Translations under genes and position numbers: made by a program | Shown here: one piece after another, positions 1 to 5,591 of the stretch | How the letters are laid out: every line of letters begins with the position of its first letter | Position numbering within the stretch: position 1 is the first letter of the stretch | The notes under the pieces: generated by a model | Databases searched by the model: none | What the model saw: the letters and a program-made list of their open reading frames with translations, nothing else | Told to the model about the DNA's origin: nothing | Origin: an uncultured Verrucomicrobiota bacterium | GTDB lineage: Bacteria > Verrucomicrobiota > Verrucomicrobiia > Opitutales > LL51 | Direction: 5' to 3' | DNA length: 14,493 nt | Assembly (NCBI GenBank): GCA_947174645.1 | Contig: CAMWJR010000012.1 | Location: forward strand, 1-14,493

Positions 1-56
1 CGCATGATGAGGTTTTCAAGCCCACGGCCCAACCGCGATCGCTTCCCGTTGACCAT
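1..56 (-). CDS. parB: ParB-family chromosome partitioning protein, N-terminal fragment (cut by window edge)
   Basis: Only the first 18 codons plus two bases are in the window. They read MVNGKRSRLGRGLENLIM. Chromosomal ParB/Spo0J proteins usually open with a short basic stretch followed by RLGRGLxxLI, which matches here. ParB is a CTP-dependent clamp that loads at parS sites near the origin and works with ParA in chromosome segregation. The DNA-binding and CTPase parts lie outside the window. The ATG at 54-56 lies 3 nt past the stop of the LysM gene, and AAAGGAG stands 11 nt upstream. It probably belongs to the same transcript as the two genes before it. parA is not directly upstream, unlike the usual parA-parB order. 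The fragment is short, so the call depends on one signature. Confidence 0.8.
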   Translation of the reverse strand, partial: MVNGKRSRLGRGLENLIM

Positions 57-59
57 CGT

Positions 60-683
60 CTACTTCGCTCCTTTAATCGGGATAAAGAGCATCTGACCAG
101 GCGTCACTTGGCCCTTTTTCGGGAAAAAGTTGAGCTTTTCGAGCGTCTCGACCGTCGTATCAAATTTTTTAGCGATGCCCTCCAGTGTCTCCCCGGCCTT
201 TACCTCATAAGCGATACCCTCGCCCGGATTTTTCATCGTCCCTTGAGCTACTTCGGACAAGCAGTGCTGCGCGTTGAGCACCGCGATAATACGGTTGAGT
301 GCGACTTGAAAGCGTTCTGCAAGCGCCGTGAGCTCTTCAGAAACCTGCGTTGAAAATGTCTGAAACTGGGGTACGAGTTCTTCACGATTGACGTACGTCG
401 AGAGGGCATCCGTCACCAATTTCTGGACCTTTTCACGCAACGCATCACTCAATGTATCCCGAGCGAGCTTTTGAACTTCGACCTCTTTTTGAAGGCTCTG
501 CACGGTTGCGATAAGATTATGGACCTCGGTTTGAAGCGCCGATACCTCAAGGGAAAGCGTACTGACCTCCTCTCGAAGCGGCGGAGTGAAACTTTTCCCC
601 GCACAAAGGGACGTCGCACAACACAAAATACCCCACACGATGGACCTGAACATCATTCTACGCGGGATTTTACATAACCGCAT
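60..683 (-). CDS. Secreted coiled-coil protein with C-terminal LysM domain
   Basis: A 207-aa exported protein. Residues 1-29 form a signal peptide: a basic n-region with R2, K5, R8 and R9, then hydrophobic VWGILCCATSL, with likely cleavage after LCA. Residues 36-68 show an uninterrupted a/d heptad pattern (L36, V40, L43, V47, L50, V54, L57, V61, L64, V68), so a parallel coiled coil and oligomer are likely. Residues 159-202 are a LysM domain (YEVKAGETLEGIAKKF ... TPGQMLFIP), which binds GlcNAc-containing glycan, normally peptidoglycan. The protein should sit in the periplasm, attached to the cell wall; no catalytic domain is seen. It lies 25 nt after the MATE gene and 3 nt before parB. Two internal ATGs (residues 10 and 11) are alternative starts, and a promoter-like TTGACA-15-TAAAAT overlaps the first one. 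Its cellular role is unknown. Confidence 0.85.
   Translation of the reverse strand: MRLCKIPRRMMFRSIVWGILCCATSLCAGKSFTPPLREEVSTLSLEVSALQTEVHNLIATVQSLQKEVEVQKLARDTLSDALREKVQKLVTDALSTYVNREELVPQFQTFSTQVSEELTALAERFQVALNRIIAVLNAQHCLSEVAQGTMKNPGEGIAYEVKAGETLEGIAKKFDTTVETLEKLNFFPKKGQVTPGQMLFIPIKGAK
68..74 (-). promoter_or_regulatory. Shine-Dalgarno sequence of parB
   Basis: The minus strand reads AAAGGAG here, 11 nt before the ATG at 56 and inside the last codons of the LysM gene. It is one of the few clear ribosome binding sites in the window and supports the parB start. Confidence 0.6.
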
Positions 684-693
684 GCGTTGTCAA
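667..693 (-). promoter_or_regulatory. Possible internal promoter for the LysM-parB pair
   Basis: On the minus strand a consensus -35 (TTGACA, 688-693) is followed after 15 nt by TAAAAT (667-672), which matches the -10 consensus at 5 of 6 positions. The spacer is shorter than the usual 16-18 nt. The elements flank the annotated ATG at 683, so a transcript from here would have to use the ATG at 656 or 653. Confidence 0.3.
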
Positions 694-708
694 TGGTTTC
701 TCGAAAAC

Positions 709-2124
709 CTATATTGAGGCCCGACATGCATTTCGCGAACGGCGACGCATCTGCCGGTCCATTCGCGAAACCCGAAAGGAACGACGTGCGTGATACCGCC
801 AGCGTTTCGAGCGAAAACGAAGCCAATTTAAAATGATCCGTATCCCCGCATCCGTAGCAAAGCACTGCCAGCAAAACCGCGCCCCCGCACAGCGGTATAT
901 GTAGACCATGAGGCTAATCGGTAGCAGCGAAAATCCCCAAAAACATCCCACATTCGAAAACATCGTAAACAATGCATCCCCTGCGGAAATTAATGCATTT
1001 TGTGTTAACCAGCGAACGGAGTCGATCACTAAAGCCACCCATGCCCAAAATAAGACACTACGGAATACGGCAAAAAATTCGGGAGAGGTATTGGGAATAT
1101 CAAAAATCGGCAAGACAAGCTGAGGCGCAATCACCATAAATATGGCGGTCACCACACCGAAAATCCCCATCAATGCGAGCAACGGCCGAATGATTTTTCG
1201 TAAGCGCCGCATCTGGCCATTTCCGATATAGTTTGAACAAATGGTACAGACGCCCTTGCCGAGCCCATCCGTAAAGGACCAAAATGCAAGGTGAATGGTA
1301 TGCGCGACCGAAAATGCAACGATCGCATCTGGCGGACAAACTTTACCGACAATTTGGAAGACCAGCGCTAAACCTCCCGCATTAAATAGAGAGTTAATCG
1401 CATTCGGAGTCCCGGACGAAAAGAGGCGCGTCATCAAGGGCCAACAAAAAATGGGCACATGCGTGTGGTAATAGCGTCGGAACGGACGCCGTAAAAAGAG
1501 GTAGAGAAAAATGGAAAATGCAACCATCTGCGCAATCCCCATCGCTAAGCCCGCACCGATAATCCCTAAGCGTGGAAATCCTCCGTGGCCTAAGATTAAT
1601 AAATAATCGAGAACAATATTGACGACATTAGAGATGATCATCACAACCGGCACAATCCGTGTTCGACCAATCCCTAGAAAAAATGCTCCAATCGCACCAT
1701 ACCCCGCTAAATGAAATGGTAAGGTCAGAAGAATAATGGATAAGTAGGGCGCTCCGAGTGTGCTGTAAGCATCCGCCAACAGATCTTTACTGAAAATCGC
1801 ACAGGGAATGAGCACCATATAATATCCAAAGGCTACGTAGAGAACCTGCCAAACAATACGCCCAATTTGACGATAACTGTGCGCGCCGTGACATTGACTG
1901 ACAATCACCGTCGCCATCGCGATAAATGACATCATCGTCCGTACGTGTGTCCAATAAACGGTGTAGGCGCCGGTTGCAGCAACCATTGCTTCCGTCGAGT
2001 ACCGCCCTAAAAACGAGCGATCGACAAGACTCATGAGGTAGTTTGACATCGCAGCGAGGACCATTGGCCACGAAAGGGTCCAAATTTCGGCAAAACTTCC
2101 GGGCTCATATTTTGTCAACCTCAT
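709..2124 (-). CDS. MATE-family multidrug/cation antiporter (NorM-like)
   Basis: A 471-aa inner-membrane protein of usual MATE length. It is built as two related six-helix lobes, about residues 10-215 and 230-440. Family features include the N-terminal WPMVLAAMSNYLMSLVDRSF helix, NVVNIVLDYLLI near 167-178, the lobe-2 opening GTPNAINSLF, and RFRSKRW closing the last helix. MATE proteins export drugs or metabolites in exchange for Na+ or H+; the substrate cannot be read from sequence. I start at the ATG at 2124 because the aligned family sequence begins there. The frame continues to an ATG at 2304, but that extension would run across the divergent NUDIX start. After RFRSKRW the protein has an extra tail of about 28 residues rich in Arg. 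It is the first gene of a probable MATE-LysM-parB transcript. Confidence 0.9.
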   Translation of the reverse strand: MRLTKYEPGSFAEIWTLSWPMVLAAMSNYLMSLVDRSFLGRYSTEAMVAATGAYTVYWTHVRTMMSFIAMATVIVSQCHGAHSYRQIGRIVWQVLYVAFGYYMVLIPCAIFSKDLLADAYSTLGAPYLSIILLTLPFHLAGYGAIGAFFLGIGRTRIVPVVMIISNVVNIVLDYLLILGHGGFPRLGIIGAGLAMGIAQMVAFSIFLYLFLRRPFRRYYHTHVPIFCWPLMTRLFSSGTPNAINSLFNAGGLALVFQIVGKVCPPDAIVAFSVAHTIHLAFWSFTDGLGKGVCTICSNYIGNGQMRRLRKIIRPLLALMGIFGVVTAIFMVIAPQLVLPIFDIPNTSPEFFAVFRSVLFWAWVALVIDSVRWLTQNALISAGDALFTMFSNVGCFWGFSLLPISLMVYIYRCAGARFCWQCFATDAGIRIILNWLRFRSKRWRYHARRSFRVSRMDRQMRRRSRNACRASI

Positions 2125-2169
2125 GTATTCCAACAAGTAGCAACAACGGAGATGGATTTCAACGTAATT

Positions 2170-2199
2170 CTCATACCGAATACGGGATTTCCTAATCAA
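2170..2199 (-). promoter_or_regulatory. Possible promoter of the MATE-LysM-parB transcript
   Basis: In the divergent gap the minus strand has TTGATT (2194-2199), an 18-nt spacer, and TATGAG (2170-2175), which would start RNA about 40 nt before the MATE ATG. Both boxes match consensus only partly. No good sigma-70 promoter was found for the NUDIX gene in the opposite direction. Confidence 0.3.
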
Positions 2200-2264
2200 T
2201 GCGTCAGCATCGTTTGAATTTTGATTGACTCGTGAACCCGATCTGCGAACAGTACGCACCTTAT

Positions 2265-2273
2265 GGAAGGTGA
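2265..2273 (+). promoter_or_regulatory. Shine-Dalgarno sequence that fixes the NUDIX start
   Basis: GGAAGGTGA precedes the ATG at 2275, with AGG 4 nt from the start codon. Its AGGTGA part matches the extended anti-SD complement. The in-frame ATG at 2263 has no such site, so 2275 is the better start. Confidence 0.5.
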
Positions 2274-2274
2274 C

Positions 2275-2820
2275 ATGCCGAGCCGTTGGAAACTGCAAGG
2301 ACAAGCATTAGTGCTCGATTGCCCGATTTTTCAGGTCTACGCGAAACAGTTTGAACACCCGATCGATCATCGTCACGGGACTTTTTATACCATTGAGGCA
2401 AACGACTGGGTACAGGTGATTGCCGTAACGCCGGAACAACAGCTCATTTTGGTGAAACAATTTCGCTTCGGGACACAGGAATTTTCACTCGAACCTCCCG
2501 GAGGTATTATGGATACCGGTGAAGATCCGCTACATGCGGCGGCCCGAGAACTCCGTGAAGAAACGGGGTATGTCGGCCACCCCGGACGTGAATTATTATC
2601 GCTTTCCCCGAATCCAGCGATGATGAATAATCGGCTCCATATCGTTTTGATCGAGCAGTGCCGACGGATCGATACACAGCACTTAGACCCTAATGAAGAA
2701 ATTACCGATACTTTAGTCTCGCCTGAGGACTGCCGGCGGTACATCGCCGAAGGTCAAATCAACCATGGCATTGCGGCGCTCTCACTACTGGTATACTTTT
2801 TCGAAAAAAATGGGTTTTGA
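2275..2820 (+). CDS. NUDIX hydrolase, ADP-ribose pyrophosphatase-like
   Basis: A 181-aa protein with a complete Nudix box at residues 77-99: G-x5-E-x7-REL-REETGY (G77, E83, R91, E92, E95, E96). This is the Mg2+-binding catalytic loop that cleaves nucleoside diphosphates linked to another group. The strand before it (QVIAVTPEQQLILVKQFRFG) and the EPPGG lead into the box resemble ADP-ribose pyrophosphatases and NDP-sugar hydrolases. The region after the box has the prolines SPNPAMM, as in that branch. ADP-ribose or a nucleotide sugar is therefore a likely substrate, but Nudix specificity is hard to predict. The start at 2275 is chosen for its Shine-Dalgarno; 2263 would add four residues. The end overlaps the sufS start by 11 nt in another frame, so the two are probably co-transcribed. 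Confidence 0.88.
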   Translation: MPSRWKLQGQALVLDCPIFQVYAKQFEHPIDHRHGTFYTIEANDWVQVIAVTPEQQLILVKQFRFGTQEFSLEPPGGIMDTGEDPLHAAARELREETGYVGHPGRELLSLSPNPAMMNNRLHIVLIEQCRRIDTQHLDPNEEITDTLVSPEDCRRYIAEGQINHGIAALSLLVYFFEKNGF

Positions 2821-4021
2821 TCCACAGGCTTTTCGTCAACAATTTCCGATCCTAGCGACTCAGAACCGCTTTGGGAAACCGCTTGTTTACCTCGATAATG
2901 CCGCCACAACTCAGGTTCCTGAAGGCGTCATTCAAGCAATTGACACACACTTCCGCCGACAGAATGCCAACATTCATCGCAGCGTTTACGATCTCGGAAC
3001 ACAATCGGAGCTCATGTACGAATCGACGCGCCAAGCGGTTGCCGACTATATTCACGCAGCTTCAGTCGAGGAAATTATTTTTAACTCTGGGGCCACCGAA
3101 GGCCTCAATTGGATTGCCTCACAGTTTACCCACCTCACCCCTGAAGATGAAATTCTCGTCACCATCCAGGATCACCATTCCAATATTCTTCCCTGGCAGC
3201 GGCTATCGGCAACGGTGCGCTTCATCGGGATGACGCCGGAAGGGGATTTCGACGAAGATGATTTTCAAAAAAAGCTCTCATCGCGGACGAAAATTGTCTC
3301 CATCGCGCAGTACCACAATGTCTTGGGCACAGTAAATCCCATTCAAAGGATCGCACAAGCGGCACATCAGGTCGGTGCGCTTTGTGTTGTCGATGGTGCT
3401 CAAGCCCTTTTACATGGCCCGATTGATGTCCAAGAGATGGATTGCGATTTTTGGGTTACCTCGGCGCACAAGGCTTACGGTCCCACAGGCATCGGATTTT
3501 TATACGGAAAATCATCGCTTCTAAATAACTGCCAACCACTACGGTTCGGAGGTGGGATCGTCGAACGTGTTTTTACAGATCGTCCGGCCATCTTTCGGTC
3601 AATCCCAGAGCGCTTCGAAGCGGGTACGCCCAATATTATTGGTGTCGCGGGTCTCCGTGCTTCAATTCAGTTTTTAAACAATCTCGATTGGGACTCTTTG
3701 CAAAAATACCTTCAGCAGCTCCAACATGAACTCCTCGAACGGTTACTCCCAGAGGTCCAGGTTTTATGCCCCAATAACCATCGTATCCCGATCATCGCGT
3801 GGGTACAGTCCGATGTGCATCCCCATGACTGTGCGAGTATTTTAGATAGTGAAGGTATCGCGGTTCGTGCCGGTCACCAGTGCGCCTACCCCCTGATGCA
3901 ACACCTCGGTATCACCGGATGTACCCGTGTTTCATTGGCTCCTTATAATACTCGAGAGGATATCGATCACCTCGTCCAGGGATTGAAAAAAATACACAAA
4001 ATTCTGGGGCGAAAATCGTAG
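2810..4021 (+). CDS. sufS: Cysteine desulfurase SufS (PLP-dependent)
   Basis: A 403-aa fold-type I PLP enzyme of the group II (SufS/CsdA) cysteine desulfurases, about the size of E. coli SufS. It takes sulfur from L-cysteine as a persulfide for Fe-S cluster assembly. Visible features are YLDNAATTQ (27-35), the PLP-stacking region DHHSNILPW (121-129), the cofactor Asp in VVDGAQA (D195), the Schiff-base lysine in SAHKAYGPTG (K221), and the persulfide cysteine in RAGHQCAYPLM (C358) on the short loop typical of group II. The ATG at 2810 begins MGFDPQAFRQQFPIL, the normal SufS opening; a longer frame from 2765 would add 15 unlikely residues. The first 11 nt overlap the NUDIX gene. No sufB, C, D, E or U lies next to it here, so the rest of the Suf system must be elsewhere. 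Confidence 0.95.
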   Translation: MGFDPQAFRQQFPILATQNRFGKPLVYLDNAATTQVPEGVIQAIDTHFRRQNANIHRSVYDLGTQSELMYESTRQAVADYIHAASVEEIIFNSGATEGLNWIASQFTHLTPEDEILVTIQDHHSNILPWQRLSATVRFIGMTPEGDFDEDDFQKKLSSRTKIVSIAQYHNVLGTVNPIQRIAQAAHQVGALCVVDGAQALLHGPIDVQEMDCDFWVTSAHKAYGPTGIGFLYGKSSLLNNCQPLRFGGGIVERVFTDRPAIFRSIPERFEAGTPNIIGVAGLRASIQFLNNLDWDSLQKYLQQLQHELLERLLPEVQVLCPNNHRIPIIAWVQSDVHPHDCASILDSEGIAVRAGHQCAYPLMQHLGITGCTRVSLAPYNTREDIDHLVQGLKKIHKILGRKS

Positions 4022-4032
4022 CCAAAAGTCGC

Positions 4033-4061
4033 TTGACTTCAAACGCGAAACTTCATATGTG
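4033..4061 (+). promoter_or_regulatory. Possible promoter of the acpP-fabF-acyltransferase operon
   Basis: In the 58-nt gap after sufS, TTGACT (4033-4038) is followed after 17 nt by TATGTG (4056-4061). The -35 is near consensus; the -10 matches only its first three bases. Position just before acpP makes it reasonable. A small AAGTC/GACTT stem (4026-4039) overlaps the -35. Confidence 0.35.
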
Positions 4062-4079
4062 TACGGAATATTGAATATT

Positions 4080-4334
4080 ATGGCCGAAAAATCGATCGAA
4101 CAAAGAGTTAAAGAAGTCATCGTCAATTCACTGAACGTAAGCGAGGATAAAGTGACGGACGATGCCTCATTTTTAGAGGATCTCGGCGCCGATTCCCTCA
4201 GTACTGTCGAACTGATGATGGCCTTCGAAGATGAATTTGAAAACGAAATCGAAGGCGGTATCCCCGAAGAAGACGCGGAAAAGTTACTGACCGTCAAAGA
4301 CGTTGTGAATTATATTAAGAGCCGCCTCGCATAG
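4080..4334 (+). CDS. acpP: Acyl carrier protein
   Basis: An 84-aa acidic carrier protein of normal ACP size. Ser39 in the motif GADSLSTVELMM is the 4'-phosphopantetheine attachment site, to which AcpS adds the arm that carries growing fatty acids. The four-helix pattern is clear: IEQRVKEVIVNSL, the DSL helix, IPEEDAEKL and VKDVVNYIKSRL. It serves type II fatty acid synthesis and donates acyl chains to lipid A enzymes in the cytosol. The start is ATG 4080 (MAEKSIEQR); a frame from 4059 adds seven residues that the family lacks. No Shine-Dalgarno is evident before it. fabF begins 9 nt after its stop, the classic acpP-fabF arrangement. Confidence 0.97.
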   Translation: MAEKSIEQRVKEVIVNSLNVSEDKVTDDASFLEDLGADSLSTVELMMAFEDEFENEIEGGIPEEDAEKLLTVKDVVNYIKSRLA

Positions 4335-4343
4335 TCCGTGCGC

Positions 4344-5591
4344 ATGAGCGATTTACGCCGAGTCGTTGTCACCGGTTTAGGCGCGATTACGTCGCTCGGC
4401 CATAGTGTTTCTGAGCTTTGGTCGAACCTTATTGCGGGTCGAAGTGGTATTTCTAAAATCCGCCTCTTTGACGTTACGGGTTATCCCTGTCAAGTGGGTG
4501 CAGAGGTATCTGATTTTCGCCCAGAGGACTACATGGATCCCCGAGAGGCAAAGCATAGTGATCGGTTTACGCACTTAGCCTGTGGTGCGGTCCAAAAAGC
4601 AATCGATGACGGGAACTTTGACTTAAAGAACTTCGATCCCTACCGCGTTGGCGTAATTATTGGCACAGGGATCGGCGGCGTAACGACCATTCAACATCAG
4701 ACCAAGCGGTTTCATGAGCTTGGACCATTACGGGTCTCACCGTTCATGATTCCGTCTCTCATTTGCAATATCGCCCCGGGGATGGTTGCGATTACCTACG
4801 GCTTCAAAGGCCCCAATTTTTCTGTCGTCACGGCTTGTTCTTCCGCCTCACATGCCATCGGAGAAGCCTACCACATGTTGAAACTCGGTAAGGCCGACGC
4901 AATCTTCACCGGTGGTTCCGAAGGTTCTATGACAGGCCTGAGCTTTTCAGGATTCTGCATGATGAAGGCGGTTTCGACGCATTTCAACGACACACCCGAG
5001 CGTGCTAGTCGGCCGTTTGATGCCAAGCGCGATGGGTTTGTGATGGGTGAAGGATCCGGCATTTTGTTATTAGAAACCTTGGAAAGTGCCCTCGCTCGCA
5101 AAGCAAAAATTTACTGTGAAGTCGTCGGTTACGCGGCCAGCGGTGACGCGCACCACATGACAAGCCCCGATCCAGAAGCAAATGGCCTTGCCAGTTGTCT
5201 CAAGAATCTCCTTCAAGAAACGAAACTCAATCCGCAGGATGTCGATTATATCAATGCGCATGGGACTTCGACCGCGCTCAACGACAAAACAGAGACGCTT
5301 GCGATAAAAAAAGTCTTCAAAGAATACGCTCAACATTTAAAAATCAGTTCCACCAAAAGTATGACAGGACATCTCTTGGGCGCCGCAGGCGCAATCGAAG
5401 CGATTGCCTGTGCCAAAGCGATCGAAACGGGAGTTGTCCCGCCAACAATCAATTACGAAAATCCCGATCCTGACTGCGACCTCGACTACGTTCCCAATCA
5501 CGCAATTCAGCAACCTGTGAATGTCGCTATTAGCGAAAATCTCGGTTTTGGTGGGCAAAACGCAGCATTAATGTTCCAGAAATATCAGTAA
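4344..5591 (+). CDS. fabF: 3-oxoacyl-[acyl-carrier-protein] synthase II
   Basis: A 415-aa condensing enzyme, close to E. coli FabF (413 aa). It extends acyl-ACP with malonyl-ACP in type II fatty acid synthesis. The Cys-His-His triad is intact: C165 in VVTACSSASH, H306 in NAHGTST and H343 in MTGHLLGAAG. The C-terminal glycine-rich loop reads ENLGFGGQNAAL, with Gln where many FabF have Thr. I start at ATG 4344 (MSDLRRVVVTG); a GTG at 4338 would add two residues. It follows acpP by 9 nt, and its TAA shares one base with the ATG of the next gene (TAATG), so translation is probably coupled. The paralogue FabB is less likely because of the acpP linkage and overall sequence. Confidence 0.96.
   Translation: MSDLRRVVVTGLGAITSLGHSVSELWSNLIAGRSGISKIRLFDVTGYPCQVGAEVSDFRPEDYMDPREAKHSDRFTHLACGAVQKAIDDGNFDLKNFDPYRVGVIIGTGIGGVTTIQHQTKRFHELGPLRVSPFMIPSLICNIAPGMVAITYGFKGPNFSVVTACSSASHAIGEAYHMLKLGKADAIFTGGSEGSMTGLSFSGFCMMKAVSTHFNDTPERASRPFDAKRDGFVMGEGSGILLLETLESALARKAKIYCEVVGYAASGDAHHMTSPDPEANGLASCLKNLLQETKLNPQDVDYINAHGTSTALNDKTETLAIKKVFKEYAQHLKISSTKSMTGHLLGAAGAIEAIACAKAIETGVVPPTINYENPDPDCDLDYVPNHAIQQPVNVAISENLGFGGQNAALMFQKYQ

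Noticed and set aside
653..874. A 73-aa minus-strand frame beginning LAVLCYGCG that could signal a frameshift at the end of the MATE gene
   Set aside because: The original frame continues with a W-x-CFA segment and RFRSKRW, the normal end of MATE proteins, so no frameshift is needed.
2125..2304. 60-residue N-terminal extension of the MATE protein
   Set aside because: It is polar, does not fit the family, and would overlap the divergent NUDIX gene and its Shine-Dalgarno.
4026..4039. AAGTC-GCTT-GACTT hairpin after sufS as a terminator
   Set aside because: Only 5 bp and not followed by a T-run; it overlaps the acpP -35 candidate.
3932..4297. 121-aa Ser-rich antisense frame across the sufS end and acpP
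   Set aside because: Opposite strand of acpP, with composition typical of a shadow frame; acpP is certain.
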